This document shows, piece after piece, positions 25,366 through 34,508 of a stretch of DNA of 51,820 nt. Origin of the DNA: an uncultured Prevotellaceae bacterium (GTDB lineage: Bacteria > Bacteroidota > Bacteroidia > Bacteroidales > Bacteroidaceae); the NCBI GenBank assembly GCA_900320435.1, contig ONSH01000008.1:1-51820 (forward strand). Reading direction: 5' to 3'. The translations under genes were made by a program, and so were the position numbers. The notes under the pieces are model-generated. The model was not told the origin of the DNA. It did no database searches and saw only the letters and a program-made list of their open reading frames with translations. Each line of letters starts with the position of its first letter. Position 1 is the first letter of the stretch.

Positions 25366-25744
25366 TGCCCCGTTCGCGGTGGCAGAGCTGCACGGCAACG
25401 CCGAATGTTTCGTTGAGATGACGGGCCAGATGCTCCGCACAGTAGACGCTGCGGTGCTGTCCGCCCGTGCAGCCGAAAGAGAACATCAGATCCTCGAAGC
25501 CGCGCTCGATGTAGCGCGCCAGATGGACGTCGGCCAAAGCGTAAACGTGGTCGAGGAAGGTGAGAATCTCACCGTTGTCCTCGAGGAAACGGATCACGGG
25601 TTCGTCCAGGCCGGTGAGGGATTTGTACTCGTCGTAGCGGCCGGGATTGTGGGTGCCGCGACAGTCGAACACGTAGCCGCCGCCGTTGCCGCTGGTGTCT
25701 TCGGGGATGCCTTTCTTAAAGGAAAAACTGTAAACACGTATCAT
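25337..25744 (-). CDS. Stand-alone RapZ C-terminal domain protein
   Basis: 135 residues matching only the C-terminal half of RapZ: FDCRGTHNPGRYDEYKSLTG, then LDEPVIRFL and the diagnostic GCTGGQHRSVYCAEHLARHL (from residue 91). The N-terminal P-loop domain of RapZ is absent. In E. coli this half binds glucosamine-6-phosphate and the small RNA GlmZ (established there). Here the gene overlaps the AmgK-like kinase gene by 29 bases upstream and the MurU-like gene by 29 bases at its 3' end. That makes an amino-sugar sensing role attractive, but unproven. Confidence 0.85.
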   Translation of the reverse strand: MIRVYSFSFKKGIPEDTSGNGGGYVFDCRGTHNPGRYDEYKSLTGLDEPVIRFLEDNGEILTFLDHVYALADVHLARYIERGFEDLMFSFGCTGGQHRSVYCAEHLARHLNETFGVAVQLCHRERGITRLLPARG

Positions 25745-26729
25745 GCAGGTAGGGATAAGGGCATTGGGGGAGAATCTGCCGCAGGTTGTCGAGAGCGGCG
25801 GGAATGGAGTCCAGGAAATGCTGCTTGCGCTCGTAGCGTCCGCGGAAGCCGTAAGCGCCCAACACCTGAAGCTGGCGGAAGAGCACGAAGAGCGGCAGAC
25901 GGCGCATGAAGGAGTCCGTCACCTCGTCGCGCGAGAGCGATGTGAGCGGCGCGAGCTCGTCGAGATAGGCCCCGATGCAGCGCTGGCGCACTTCGTCGGG
26001 AAAGAGCGAAGAGGCCTGCCAGAGGAAACTCACCACATCGTAAGGGAGAGGGCCTTTGCGGCCGCCCTGATAGTCGATGAGATGCAGATTGCCCCCGTCG
26101 TCGAGCATGATGTTGCGCGCCTGGAAGTCGCGATAGAGAAACGCCGTGACGGATGAGAGCGCATCCTCTGCAGACAGCAGATCGGAGGCGAAAGCCTGGA
26201 AGTCAGCCTCAAGAAGATATTCGTCGAACTCCACCGAAGAGGTCTTCAGGAAGCAGTATTTGAAATAGTTGAGATCGAAGAGGATGCCCGTGCGGTCGAG
26301 CTCCGGAGCGGGATAGCAGACGGAGAAATCCAAACCGCGCGCGCCCTCCACCTGCACGTGGGGCAGGAGGCGCAGCGTGCGCTCCATGAGCTGCTGCTCT
26401 TCTTCGCTGTAGCGTCCGCCCTTCTGACGTCCTTCCTTCAGCGCGTCGAAGAGGCTGCGCGAGCCGACACTCTCCTGCAGATAAGCCGTATGGTCGGGCG
26501 AGACGGCCAGCACGCGCGGCACGGGCAGTCCGCACTGGGCGAAATGGCGCGAGAGGGCGAGAAAGCTTTCGTTCTCGCGAACGGCGGTGCCCCTACAGGC
26601 AATCGTGCAGCGGCCGTCAGGTTCGAAGAAACGGTAGTAGGCCCGGTTGCTGCCGCTGCCATGAATGGGCTCCGTGCGGGCGGGAGCGTGCCCGAACAAA
26701 TCTTGATACAGGCTCAGGAGTGTCTCCAT
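25716..26729 (-). CDS. AmgK-like amino-sugar kinase (APH fold)
   Basis: 337 residues of the aminoglycoside-phosphotransferase fold. A glycine-rich N-lobe (IHGSGSNRAYYRFF) precedes the catalytic loop FLYRDFQARNIMLDDGGNLH, with the Asp of the HxD-like motif, and the metal-binding LIDYQGGRKGPLPYDVVSFL. This is the pattern of AmgK, which phosphorylates the anomeric carbon of MurNAc and GlcNAc in peptidoglycan recycling. It overlaps the FtsX-like permease gene by 16 bases and the RapZ-C gene by 29. The pairing with a MurU-like enzyme supports the assignment; other sugar or choline kinases share the fold. Confidence 0.78.
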   Translation of the reverse strand: METLLSLYQDLFGHAPARTEPIHGSGSNRAYYRFFEPDGRCTIACRGTAVRENESFLALSRHFAQCGLPVPRVLAVSPDHTAYLQESVGSRSLFDALKEGRQKGGRYSEEEQQLMERTLRLLPHVQVEGARGLDFSVCYPAPELDRTGILFDLNYFKYCFLKTSSVEFDEYLLEADFQAFASDLLSAEDALSSVTAFLYRDFQARNIMLDDGGNLHLIDYQGGRKGPLPYDVVSFLWQASSLFPDEVRQRCIGAYLDELAPLTSLSRDEVTDSFMRRLPLFVLFRQLQVLGAYGFRGRYERKQHFLDSIPAALDNLRQILPQCPYPYLHDTCLQFFL

Positions 26730-27898
26730 ACTTGTTTGACTTTACGGTAAACGGCCAGAATGTTGAGCACACTGACCAGAACGAGCAACGCGATGCCGAA
26801 AGAGAGCATGAGCCAGAGCGAACCCTCCTGCATGGTGGGGAACATGCGCCAGAGACGCTCCAGATAGAGGCCGCGCACGAAGAGCGTCGCTGCGAGCGCG
26901 CAGAGGAACACCAGAAGGTTGACGCCCAGCGTGAGACACTGATAAGGCAGCGCCACACGGCTCACATTGTAGCCGATGAGCAGGAGCGACTGGAGCTTCT
27001 CCTGATTCTTCTGCACCAATAGGAAGATGCTCAGCATCAGCACGTAGAAGCTCAAGGCCGAAATGAGCAGCCCGACGGCCAGCACAATGGCGACAACGAG
27101 CTTGAGGAAATACATCGTCTTGCCCGCCTGCAGCTTGTCCTCGTCGATGTCGTAGCCCTTCTGCTTCATGTAGCGCACGAGGCGCTCGTCGGCGGGATTC
27201 ACCACCTGGAGAATCAGGCGGGAAGGCTTCTCCGATTCAGAGGAAGGCGCATAGACGGCGTTGCTCCACTCGAGAAACGAAGTGGGCACAAGGATGGTGT
27301 TCAGGCGCGAAGAAAAGCCCGTGAGGCGGGCCGGAAGGATGTCGTGACGGCCTTCGCCGATGAGCTCGACATCCACATCGAGCATCCCCAGAAGACCTTC
27401 GCCGATCTTGGGCAGACGGTGGCTCTGGGCAAAGCCGAAGTTGTAGACCGCCAGATAGGATTTGGGCAGCACGATGGGGACGGGCTCGCCCTCATGCCAC
27501 TGCCACACGCGGGCGTCGACATCGACAAAGCGGTCGGGCACGCTCTCGAAAAACATGTCGGAGGAGAAGCGGATGTCCTGCATGCCCACACGGCATTTCA
27601 CACGATAGCGCGAGGCGGAGAAAGCGCCCAGACTCTTGACGAAAGGCTGGCGGGAAAGCTCTTCCTGCTCTGCAGGCGTGAACTCCAGCGAGGCCGACGA
27701 GAAAGCGCCCACGCGCTTGGACACCATCAGATAGTCCGGAGGCAGAGGACCGTCGTCGCCGGCAAAAGCGGGCGCCAGATCCTGATAGAACTGCACCGAG
27801 AGGAGCACGATCATCATGCCCAAAAAGTTGGCCAGAGCGAAGCCGGCAAGCTGTCCCGGCGAGAGGTGGTGGCGAAGAAGTTTCCAGAGCAGATGCAT
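26714..27898 (-). CDS. FtsX/LolE-like ABC permease
   Basis: 394 residues. The first helix (LAGFALANFLGMMIVLLSVQFY) is followed by a large periplasmic domain (about 45-265) and three C-terminal helices (270-300, 315-345, 362-385), the MacB/FtsX topology. It begins directly next to the dnaX stop, with no spacer, and ends overlapping the AmgK-like gene. The likely ATPase is the LolD-like protein at 23492, encoded on the other strand. Role in lipoprotein or peptide release is inferred from fold only. Confidence 0.75.
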   Translation of the reverse strand: MHLLWKLLRHHLSPGQLAGFALANFLGMMIVLLSVQFYQDLAPAFAGDDGPLPPDYLMVSKRVGAFSSASLEFTPAEQEELSRQPFVKSLGAFSASRYRVKCRVGMQDIRFSSDMFFESVPDRFVDVDARVWQWHEGEPVPIVLPKSYLAVYNFGFAQSHRLPKIGEGLLGMLDVDVELIGEGRHDILPARLTGFSSRLNTILVPTSFLEWSNAVYAPSSESEKPSRLILQVVNPADERLVRYMKQKGYDIDEDKLQAGKTMYFLKLVVAIVLAVGLLISALSFYVLMLSIFLLVQKNQEKLQSLLLIGYNVSRVALPYQCLTLGVNLLVFLCALAATLFVRGLYLERLWRMFPTMQEGSLWLMLSFGIALLVLVSVLNILAVYRKVKQVWRHS

Positions 27899-29632
27899 TT
27901 ATTCCACAATAAGTTTGAATTCGTCCACCAGACTCTTCAGAGAGTGATTCTTGTTGAGATAGTTCTGGTATATCTCCTTTTTGGAGATGCTCTGCTGCAC
28001 CGTCTCGAAAGAGGCCACGCTGATGTCCATCTTCAGATTGGGCGAGAGCAGACTGCGGCGCAGATAGCGCATGAGTCTGGAGGAGATTTGCTGGAGGTAG
28101 GTCTTCACCTGCTCGTTGGAGACGGTGACGGTGAAGGAATCCGGTCCCGTAACCTGAGGCGTCATGCGGCGCATACGCATCGACATGGCTTTGTCCTCCT
28201 GTTGCAATGTGCCGGCAAACTCCGACCAAACGCGAATGAGATCGGTGTCGGTGAGCGTTGCGGTTGCGGGAGCGGCAACCTGCTGTACGGGCGCCTCCGC
28301 AGTCTGAACGACAGGCGCAGCCGTCTTGGGAGCGGCGTTCATCCTCAGGCTCGGACCGAGTGAGGAGAGACGCACACGGGAGGCGGGAGCGGGTTGAGCG
28401 GGTGCTGCCGGGGCGACGTGCGGGGTTTTGTTCTGCTCTTGGGGTGCAGCAGCGGCAGAAGTCTGCTTTCTCGCGGCAGCCACAGGCTGCGTGAAGAAGG
28501 GGGCTAACTTGGTGGGCCGAAGCCCACCTGCAGGAGCGTCGGGGTCAATCTGGGCGCACTCGATGAGCGTGATCTCCAGAGAGAGGCGCTTGTTGCGCGA
28601 GGTGCGATACTGATTGTCGCAGTCGTTGCACAGACGCAGCGCCCTGTAGAGCATCCTCACGTCGCAGCGGGCGGCCTGCTCCTGATAGCGGGCGCGCAGA
28701 GCCTCCGAAGTGTCCAGAAGGGGCAGGGTGGAAGCGTCGCGTGCCACCAGCAGATTGCGCAGATGGGAGGCGAGGCCGTTCATGAAGTTGCCGCCTTCGT
28801 AACCCTCGTTGATGATGTTGTTGAGAAGGACGAGGCAGGGCTGCACCTCCTTGCCGATGAAATGGTCCACCATCTCGAAATAGCTGTCGGTGGAGAGCAC
28901 GCCGAGCGCATCGCTCACGGCCTCCAGCGTCAGGTTGTTGCCGCAGCAGGACACCATCTGGTCGTAGATGGAGAGCGCATCGCGCATGCCGCCGTCGGCC
29001 TTTTGGGCAATGAGGTGAAGGGCTTCGTCCTCGGCCGTGATGCCTTCCTTTTGGCTGATGTATTTCAGGTGGTCCACAGTGCCCTGAAGCGTCATGCGGG
29101 CAAAGTCGTAAACCTGACAGCGGCTCAGAATGGTGGGCAGGATCTTGTGCTTCTCCGTGGTGGCCAGGATAAAGATGACATACGAGGGCGGTTCCTCCAA
29201 CGTCTTGAGAAAAGCGTTGAAGGCCGAAGCCGAAAGCATGTGCACCTCGTCGATGATGAACACCTTGTAGCGGCCCACCTGAGGCGGAATCTGCACCTGA
29301 CGGCAAAGTTCGCGGATGTCGTCGACGGAGTTGTTGGAGGCGGCGTCCAGCTCGTGGATGCTCATGCTGCGCCCCTCGGCGAAAGCCTTGCAGCTCTCAC
29401 ACTCGCCGCAGGGATCGCCGTTGGCGTCGGGCGAGAGGCAGTTGACGGTTTTGGCAAAGATGCGGGCGCAGGTGGTCTTGCCCACACCGCGGGGACCGCA
29501 GAAGAGATAAGCGTGGGCCAGTTTTCCCGAGCGGACGGCGTTCTTGAGCGTGGCGGTCAGCGTGCGCTGCCCGACGACGGAGTCGAACGTCAACGGACGG
29601 TACTTTAGGGCCGAAACAATGTATTCTTCCAT
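27899..29632 (-). CDS. dnaX: DNA polymerase III subunits gamma and tau
   Basis: 577 residues. An AAA+ clamp-loader ATPase fills the first 370: FDSVVGQ, Walker A GPRGVGKTTCARIF, the zinc module C-x8-C-x2-C-x2-C (CLSPDANGDPCGECESC), Walker B FIIDEVHMLS, sensor ILATTEKHKILPTILSRCQV. A Pro/Ala/Gln-rich linker (about 390-460) and a C-terminal domain follow, so the long tau form is encoded. It loads the sliding clamp and ties the replicase together. The start is supported by a promoter with both elements at 29656-29687. It leads the permease, kinase and RapZ-C genes. Confidence 0.95.
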   Translation of the reverse strand: MEEYIVSALKYRPLTFDSVVGQRTLTATLKNAVRSGKLAHAYLFCGPRGVGKTTCARIFAKTVNCLSPDANGDPCGECESCKAFAEGRSMSIHELDAASNNSVDDIRELCRQVQIPPQVGRYKVFIIDEVHMLSASAFNAFLKTLEEPPSYVIFILATTEKHKILPTILSRCQVYDFARMTLQGTVDHLKYISQKEGITAEDEALHLIAQKADGGMRDALSIYDQMVSCCGNNLTLEAVSDALGVLSTDSYFEMVDHFIGKEVQPCLVLLNNIINEGYEGGNFMNGLASHLRNLLVARDASTLPLLDTSEALRARYQEQAARCDVRMLYRALRLCNDCDNQYRTSRNKRLSLEITLIECAQIDPDAPAGGLRPTKLAPFFTQPVAAARKQTSAAAAPQEQNKTPHVAPAAPAQPAPASRVRLSSLGPSLRMNAAPKTAAPVVQTAEAPVQQVAAPATATLTDTDLIRVWSEFAGTLQQEDKAMSMRMRRMTPQVTGPDSFTVTVSNEQVKTYLQQISSRLMRYLRRSLLSPNLKMDISVASFETVQQSISKKEIYQNYLNKNHSLKSLVDEFKLIVE

Positions 29633-29655
29633 AATCGGATTCTGATTTTCGTACG

Positions 29656-29687
29656 CAAAAGTACAAAAAAAATTAAAGTTTTACAAA
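29656..29687 (-). promoter_or_regulatory. Two-element promoter of the dnaX operon
   Basis: On the minus strand TTTG (29687-29684), 20 bases, then TACTTTTG (29663-29656), 24 bases before the dnaX ATG at 29632. Both elements match the Bacteroidota consensus. Confidence 0.8.
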
Positions 29688-29727
29688 AAACAACAGACGC
29701 TTAAATGATAACTCTCATTTTTTTTCG

Positions 29728-29735
29728 TACATTTG
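29728..29735 (+). promoter_or_regulatory. Promoter -7 element of the ftsB-phoH-purC-menG unit
   Basis: TACATTTG ends 8 bases before the ATG at 29744, implying a very short leader. It decides against the longer start at 29705, which would overlap the promoter. Confidence 0.65.
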
Positions 29736-29743
29736 TGCCTGAT

Positions 29744-30052
29744 ATGAAGAAAGAAATACGCAAAATCAGCGGCATTTGGGATTTTATCGGACGGTATAAG
29801 TATTATTTCGTCGTCAGCATCGTTGTGCTGGTTGTGGGATTCCTGGACGAAAACAGCGTGCTCCACCGCCATCAGCGCAACCTGGTCATTCAGGACCTGA
29901 AACAGGAGATAGAGAACTATCGGAAGCGCTACGAGAAAGACACACGCGACCTGAACGGTCTCTCCGACGCCAAATCGCTGGAGAAATTTGCCCGCGAGAA
30001 GTATTTCATGCACCGCGACGACGAAGACCTCTTCGTGGTTGTTAATCCCTAA
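29744..30052 (+). CDS. FtsB/DivIC-family septum protein
   Basis: 102 residues: a short cytoplasmic start, one transmembrane helix (YYFVVSIVVLVVGFL, about 21-35), then a coiled coil (LVIQDLKQEIENYRKRYEKD) and a C-terminal segment (SLEKFAREKYFMHRDDEDLFV) with the FtsB/DivIC pattern of a Lys-Tyr/Met-x-x motif after the coil. These proteins bridge FtsL and FtsQ in the divisome. It starts a plus-strand unit, with the DUF4369 lipoprotein 14 bases downstream. Confidence 0.88.
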   Translation: MKKEIRKISGIWDFIGRYKYYFVVSIVVLVVGFLDENSVLHRHQRNLVIQDLKQEIENYRKRYEKDTRDLNGLSDAKSLEKFAREKYFMHRDDEDLFVVVNP

Positions 30053-30066
30053 AGAAACAGCAGGAA

Positions 30067-30780
30067 ATGATAAAATCCTTTTCACTGTGGATGATGCTCG
30101 TCCTGACACTGGTGCTCGCAGGCTGTCGTCCGCACTATAAAGTGATCGGAGAAAACGGCATCGACGCTCTGGAGGGCCGCAAACTCTACCTCAAGCGCTA
30201 TGCCAACGAGGAGCTGGTCAATATGGACAGCACCACCGTGCAACACGGCCACTTCGAATTCTCGGGCACGCTCGACAGTACACTCTTTGCTCATCTCTTT
30301 GTGGAGAACGAAAGCCTGATGCCCATCGTTTTGGAAGAAGGCGAAGTGCATCTGAAATTCACCAACGAGGAGCAAAGCCTCGGCGGCACGCCGCTCAACG
30401 ACTCGCTCTATTCCTTCGTTAAGCAGAAAGGTGTGGTGGACGAGTTGATGCACAACATCCCGCACAAGGAATCGGCCCTCATCATGGCCGGATACGACCA
30501 CGACGAAATCGTGCGCCTGCTCAATGCCGAAGCGCTTCAGATACAGCAAATCTCCGAACGCCTGGTAGCGCGCTTCATCAAGTCGAACTACAACAACGTG
30601 CTAGGTCCCGGCATCTTTATGATTATGACCTCGGCCTATGAGTTCCCCATCATGACGCCGGAGATAGAAGCCATCGTGCTCGGCGCGCCCGAGAAGTTCC
30701 TGCAGGACGACTATGTGAGCGCCTATGTGCGCATGGCCAGGGAGAATACGGAGAAAATGAACGCCCAACGCCATGATTGA
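30067..30780 (+). CDS. DUF4369-domain lipoprotein
   Basis: 237 residues. The signal peptide ends in the lipobox VLAGC (Cys20). The N-terminal domain (GRKLYLKRYANEELVNMDST, then HFEFSGTLDSTLFAHLFVEN) has the DUF4369 pattern often seen at the front of Bacteroidota thiol-disulfide proteins. No thioredoxin CxxC follows here; the C-terminal half is helical (ALQIQQISERLVARFIKSNY). Function is unknown. It overlaps the phoH gene by 8 bases. Confidence 0.75.
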   Translation: MIKSFSLWMMLVLTLVLAGCRPHYKVIGENGIDALEGRKLYLKRYANEELVNMDSTTVQHGHFEFSGTLDSTLFAHLFVENESLMPIVLEEGEVHLKFTNEEQSLGGTPLNDSLYSFVKQKGVVDELMHNIPHKESALIMAGYDHDEIVRLLNAEALQIQQISERLVARFIKSNYNNVLGPGIFMIMTSAYEFPIMTPEIEAIVLGAPEKFLQDDYVSAYVRMARENTEKMNAQRHD

Positions 30781-31711
30781 GAAACACCTGACGCTGGACG
30801 ACGTTGCGCCGCAGATATTTTACGGCGCAGGAAACTGCAACATGCGTCTGCTGAAGTCTCTGTATCCGAAACTGCGTATCGTGGCCAGAGACGATGTGTT
30901 GCACATCATGGGCGACGAGGTGGAGATGTCGGCCTTCGAGGACAATCTGCAGCGCCTGATTCGTCACACGCTGACCTACAATCGGCTGACGGAAGAGGAC
31001 ATCGTGAAGATTACACGCGGCGAGAAGGCGGGCGAGAACACCCCCAAAGGCGCCATTCTCTACAGCGTCGGCGGCAAGCCCATCAGTCCCAGAAGCGAGA
31101 ATCAGAAACAGATTGTGGCTTCGTTTCAGCACCACGACCTGACCTTCATCACCGGCCCCGCCGGCAGCGGTAAGACCTATCTCTCCATCGCATTGGCCGT
31201 GAAGGCTTATAAGGAAAAGAGCATCCGTCGCATCATCCTCTCGCGTCCGGCAGTGGAGGCGGGGGAGAAGCTCGGTTTCCTGCCCGGCGACATGAGGGAG
31301 AAAATCGACCCCTATCTGCAGCCGCTCTACGATGCGTTGGAGGACATGATTCCCGCACAGAAGCTGCGCGAGATGATGGAGCAGAACATCGTGCAGATTG
31401 CGCCTTTGGCCTTCATGCGCGGCCGCACGCTCAATGACGCCGTCGTCATCCTGGACGAAGCGCAAAACACCACCTCCGCACAGCTGCGCATGTTTCTCAC
31501 CCGTATGGGCCAAAACTGCCGCATGATCGTCACGGGCGATCCCTCTCAGGTGGATCTGCCGAAAGGCGTGCGGAGCGGTCTGGTGGAAGCGCTGGATATC
31601 CTGGGGCAGGTCGAAGGCGTGGGCTTCGTGAGAATGAACAAGAGCGACATCGTTCGCCATAAACTCGTAACAAAAATTGTTGAAGCATATGAAAGCACTG
31701 ACAAAAACTAA
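30773..31711 (+). CDS. PhoH-family ATPase
   Basis: 312 residues. It has an N-terminal KH-like region, then a P-loop ATPase: Walker [35 protein letters not shown], and Walker [13 protein letters not shown] with [10 protein letters not shown]. The order and length are those of the PhoH/YbeZ family, proposed to act in RNA metabolism or ribosome maturation, usually beside YbeY. Here the neighbours are a DUF4369 lipoprotein and purC, with overlaps of 8 and 23 bases, so it is translated within an operon. Confidence 0.92.
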   Translation: MIEKHLTLDDVAPQIFYGAGNCNMRLLKSLYPKLRIVARDDVLHIMGDEVEMSAFEDNLQRLIRHTLTYNRLTEEDIVKITRGEKAGENTPKGAILYSVGGKPISPRSENQKQIVASFQHHDLTFITGPAGSGKTYLSIALAVKAYKEKSIRRIILSRPAVEAGEKLGFLPGDMREKIDPYLQPLYDALEDMIPAQKLREMMEQNIVQIAPLAFMRGRTLNDAVVILDEAQNTTSAQLRMFLTRMGQNCRMIVTGDPSQVDLPKGVRSGLVEALDILGQVEGVGFVRMNKSDIVRHKLVTKIVEAYESTDKN

Positions 31712-32636
31712 TCTCTCTCTGCCCGGTCAGAAGAGCGTTTATCACGGCAAAGTTCGTGACGTGTACAACATCAACGACGACCTCATGGTGATGGTGGCCA
31801 CCGATCGTATCTCCGCTTTCGATGTCATCCTGCCCAAGGGCATTCCCTTCAAGGGTCAGGTGCTCAATCAGATTGCCGCCTCGTTCCTGGACGCCACCGC
31901 CGACATCGTGCCCAACTGGAAGCTGGCTACGCCCGATCCCATGGTCACAGTGGGTCTCAAGGCCGAAGGCTTCCGCGTGGAGATGATCATTCGCGGCTAT
32001 CTCACCGGCAGCGCCTGGAGAGAATACAAGAACGGATGTCGCGAGCTCTGCGGCGTGAAACTGCCTGAAGGCATGCGCGAGAACGAGCGTTTCCCCGAGC
32101 CCATCATCACGCCGACGACGAAGGCCGACGAGGGTCACGATGAGAACATCTCGAAGGAAGAAATCATCCGTCAGGGTCTCGTTTCCCGCGAAGACTACGA
32201 AGTGATGGAGCGCTACACGCGTGCACTCTTCCAGCGCGGCAGCGAGATTGCCGAAAAGAAGGGCCTCATCCTCGTGGACACGAAATACGAATTCGGCAAG
32301 CGCGACGGCAAGGTGATTCTCATCGACGAGATCCATACGCCCGACTCTTCGCGCTATTTCTATAAGGAAGGCTACGAGGAGAAGTTCCAGAAGGGCGAGG
32401 CACAGCGTCAGCTCTCCAAGGAGTTTGTCCGCCAGTGGCTCATCGAGCACAACTTCATGAACCAGCCCGGACAGGTGATGCCCGAGATTACGGACGAATA
32501 TGCCGAGAGTGTCAGCGAGCGCTACATCGAGCTCTACGAGCACATCACAGGACAGAAGTTCGTGCCTGCCGAAGAAGCCGGCGACATCGAAGCCCGCATT
32601 CAGAAGAACGTCAGCGAATGGCTCTCGACCCGCTGA
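31689..32636 (+). CDS. purC: Phosphoribosylaminoimidazole-succinocarboxamide synthase
   Basis: 315 residues from ATG 31689 (31677 is an alternative four codons earlier). SAICAR synthetase motifs: [69 protein letters not shown]. It joins CAIR and aspartate using ATP in purine synthesis. The length is that of the longer, eukaryote-like form common in this phylum. It overlaps phoH by 23 bases and menG by 19. Confidence 0.96.
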   Translation: MKALTKTNLSLPGQKSVYHGKVRDVYNINDDLMVMVATDRISAFDVILPKGIPFKGQVLNQIAASFLDATADIVPNWKLATPDPMVTVGLKAEGFRVEMIIRGYLTGSAWREYKNGCRELCGVKLPEGMRENERFPEPIITPTTKADEGHDENISKEEIIRQGLVSREDYEVMERYTRALFQRGSEIAEKKGLILVDTKYEFGKRDGKVILIDEIHTPDSSRYFYKEGYEEKFQKGEAQRQLSKEFVRQWLIEHNFMNQPGQVMPEITDEYAESVSERYIELYEHITGQKFVPAEEAGDIEARIQKNVSEWLSTR

Positions 32637-33295
32637 CCAACAAAGCGATGTTTGATCGCATCGCACCCACTTACGACCGCCTGAATCACCTCCTCTCCCT
32701 CGGTATTGACCGGGGGTGGAGGCGTAAGGCCGTCCGTCGTCTCTTGCCCTTCAAGCCCCGCAGAGTGTTGGATGCCTGTTGCGGCACGGGCGATTTCTCC
32801 ATTCTCCTGCGCGACACGCTCAAGGCTGAGGTGACAGGCTGCGACCTCTCGGAGGGCATGATGCAGATTGCCCGTGAGAAGGCGCCCGATCTCCGTTTCG
32901 AGCAGCAGGATTGTCTGCATCTCACTTACGGGGATGCGTCGTTCGACGTGGTGGCCTGTGCCTACGGCGTCAGAAATTTTGAATCTCTGGAAGAGGGGCT
33001 GCGGGAGTTCCGCCGCGTGCTGGAGCCGGGAGGACATCTGCTGATTCTCGAACTCTCGGTGCCGCGACGCTGGCCTATGACCTGGGGCTTCTGGATTTAT
33101 TCGCGCCTCATCATGCGGCTGATCGGACGACTTGTGTCGCGCGACCGTTCGGCCTATGAATATCTGCCCGAATCGATGGCGGCATTTCCTCAGGCGGAAG
33201 AGGTGAAAGCGCTTCTGCAGAAAGTAGGCTTCCGACGTGTGTCGTTTCACCGCTATCTCTTCGGTCTCTCCACCTGTTTTCTGGCAGAGAAGTAG
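32618..33295 (+). CDS. menG: Demethylmenaquinone methyltransferase
   Basis: 225 residues from the ATG at 32618; a longer reading is shadow sequence in purC. The UbiE/MenG opening [22 protein letters not shown] is followed by motif [13 protein letters not shown] (50-61), [14 protein letters not shown], and the family signature [19 protein letters not shown], then [15 protein letters not shown]. It carries out the last methylation of menaquinone, the expected quinone of this anaerobe. The gene ends only 13 bases from the convergent outer-membrane protein gene, with no clear terminator. Confidence 0.93.
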   Translation: MALDPLTNKAMFDRIAPTYDRLNHLLSLGIDRGWRRKAVRRLLPFKPRRVLDACCGTGDFSILLRDTLKAEVTGCDLSEGMMQIAREKAPDLRFEQQDCLHLTYGDASFDVVACAYGVRNFESLEEGLREFRRVLEPGGHLLILELSVPRRWPMTWGFWIYSRLIMRLIGRLVSRDRSAYEYLPESMAAFPQAEEVKALLQKVGFRRVSFHRYLFGLSTCFLAEK

Positions 33296-33308
33296 GAGAG
33301 CGGAGCCT

Positions 33309-34508
33309 TTATTTCTTTTTCCACGACTTGATGACAAACTCGGGGCAAACCCTGAGGTAGATGCCGAAGTCGAAATTGAGTTCGCTGCGACTGCCTTCCG
33401 GGTGTTTGTACCAACTCTGGTAGAGATCCAGAGCGGCGCCGAGCGTGTAGGCTTTGGCCCAAGTCTTGTCCCAGGAGACTTTGGCATAGACGGTGTGCAT
33501 GCCGTCCATCGCGGTGTTGTCCTGGAGTGATACGGTGCTGAAGAAGGGACTGCCGTAGAGGTTGGCAAACTGCTTGGGCGCTCCGAAATAGCCGGCCTTG
33601 ACGGCCATTTGGTCCCACAGACGCACGTCGCCGCCTGCATGCAGCGCCATTCCGCTCTGGAAGGGCCACAGATGTCCCGCCTGCTGATAGCTGCCGAGCA
33701 CATTCAGTTCAGCGCCCCAGATGCTGCCTCTCACGGCGGCGCCGACGGAGGCGTTGCACAGAGTCTGCACGCCCAGATTGAGCGACTTGTCGTCCTGCTC
33801 TCCGCCCCGATGCTGAATGAGCAGCTGCACGGGCAACGACCATTTCAGTCCTTTTTCCCTGCTGTGGTCGCCGAAGAGCACACGCCACACACTGCCCACG
33901 GTGAAGGCTTCCTGATGACGTTCCAGCTTGAAGATGTAGCTTTGCCAGTTGAGCCATGTGTCCATCTGGATGTGGCGTGAGTCCCATTTGACCTGCACGC
34001 CCATCTCGGGGTCCTGCGAGAGATTGGTCTCGCTGTTCCACATGGGCTCGATGAGACGGTGGTTCTGTCCGCCGTAGAGGTCGCCCAGGATGATGTTGAC
34101 GCCTTTGAGCTGCGCCTGCAGCCTGATCCAGGGCAGCAGGTGAAATCCGCTCTGATACTGGTCACCCTTCCACATCCCGATGTCGTGATAGGCGTAGTTG
34201 GGATATTTGTTGGCGCCGTTGAAGCAGAGGGCGTGCACGCCCAGCTCGATGTGTATCTCGTCGATCGGGTTGTAGGTCAGACGGGGCGAAAGCAGCGCTC
34301 CGGGCAGCGTGTAGCCGTCGGTCATCTTGCTGCTGTACTCGTTGTCGTGGAAGAAGCCCGTGGCGTCCACGCGTACTTTCAGCACCCGGGTGTCGGCAGT
34401 GTCAATCCGGTGCTCGTCGATGAAGAGCCTGTCCCAGACATTTTGTGCCTGAGTGGCTGTGATGCCGAGACTGAGTGCCGCCGTCAGGAGAGTTTTCTTA
34501 CCAGCCAT
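33309..34508 (-). CDS. Putative outer-membrane beta-barrel protein
   Basis: 399 residues with signal peptide MAGKKTLLTAALSLGITATQ-AQ. The body is made of alternating aromatic-rich strands (LPWIRLQAQLKGVNIILGDL, TWLNWQSYIFKLERHQEAFT, SWDKTWAKAYTLGAALDLYQ) and ends in a strand near the C-terminus, as in outer-membrane barrels. I do not recognise a specific family. The start overlaps the LptG-type permease gene by 25 bases and was chosen for its signal peptide; the longer reading to 34955 lies in that gene. Confidence 0.7.
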   Translation of the reverse strand: MAGKKTLLTAALSLGITATQAQNVWDRLFIDEHRIDTADTRVLKVRVDATGFFHDNEYSSKMTDGYTLPGALLSPRLTYNPIDEIHIELGVHALCFNGANKYPNYAYHDIGMWKGDQYQSGFHLLPWIRLQAQLKGVNIILGDLYGGQNHRLIEPMWNSETNLSQDPEMGVQVKWDSRHIQMDTWLNWQSYIFKLERHQEAFTVGSVWRVLFGDHSREKGLKWSLPVQLLIQHRGGEQDDKSLNLGVQTLCNASVGAAVRGSIWGAELNVLGSYQQAGHLWPFQSGMALHAGGDVRLWDQMAVKAGYFGAPKQFANLYGSPFFSTVSLQDNTAMDGMHTVYAKVSWDKTWAKAYTLGAALDLYQSWYKHPEGSRSELNFDFGIYLRVCPEFVIKSWKKK

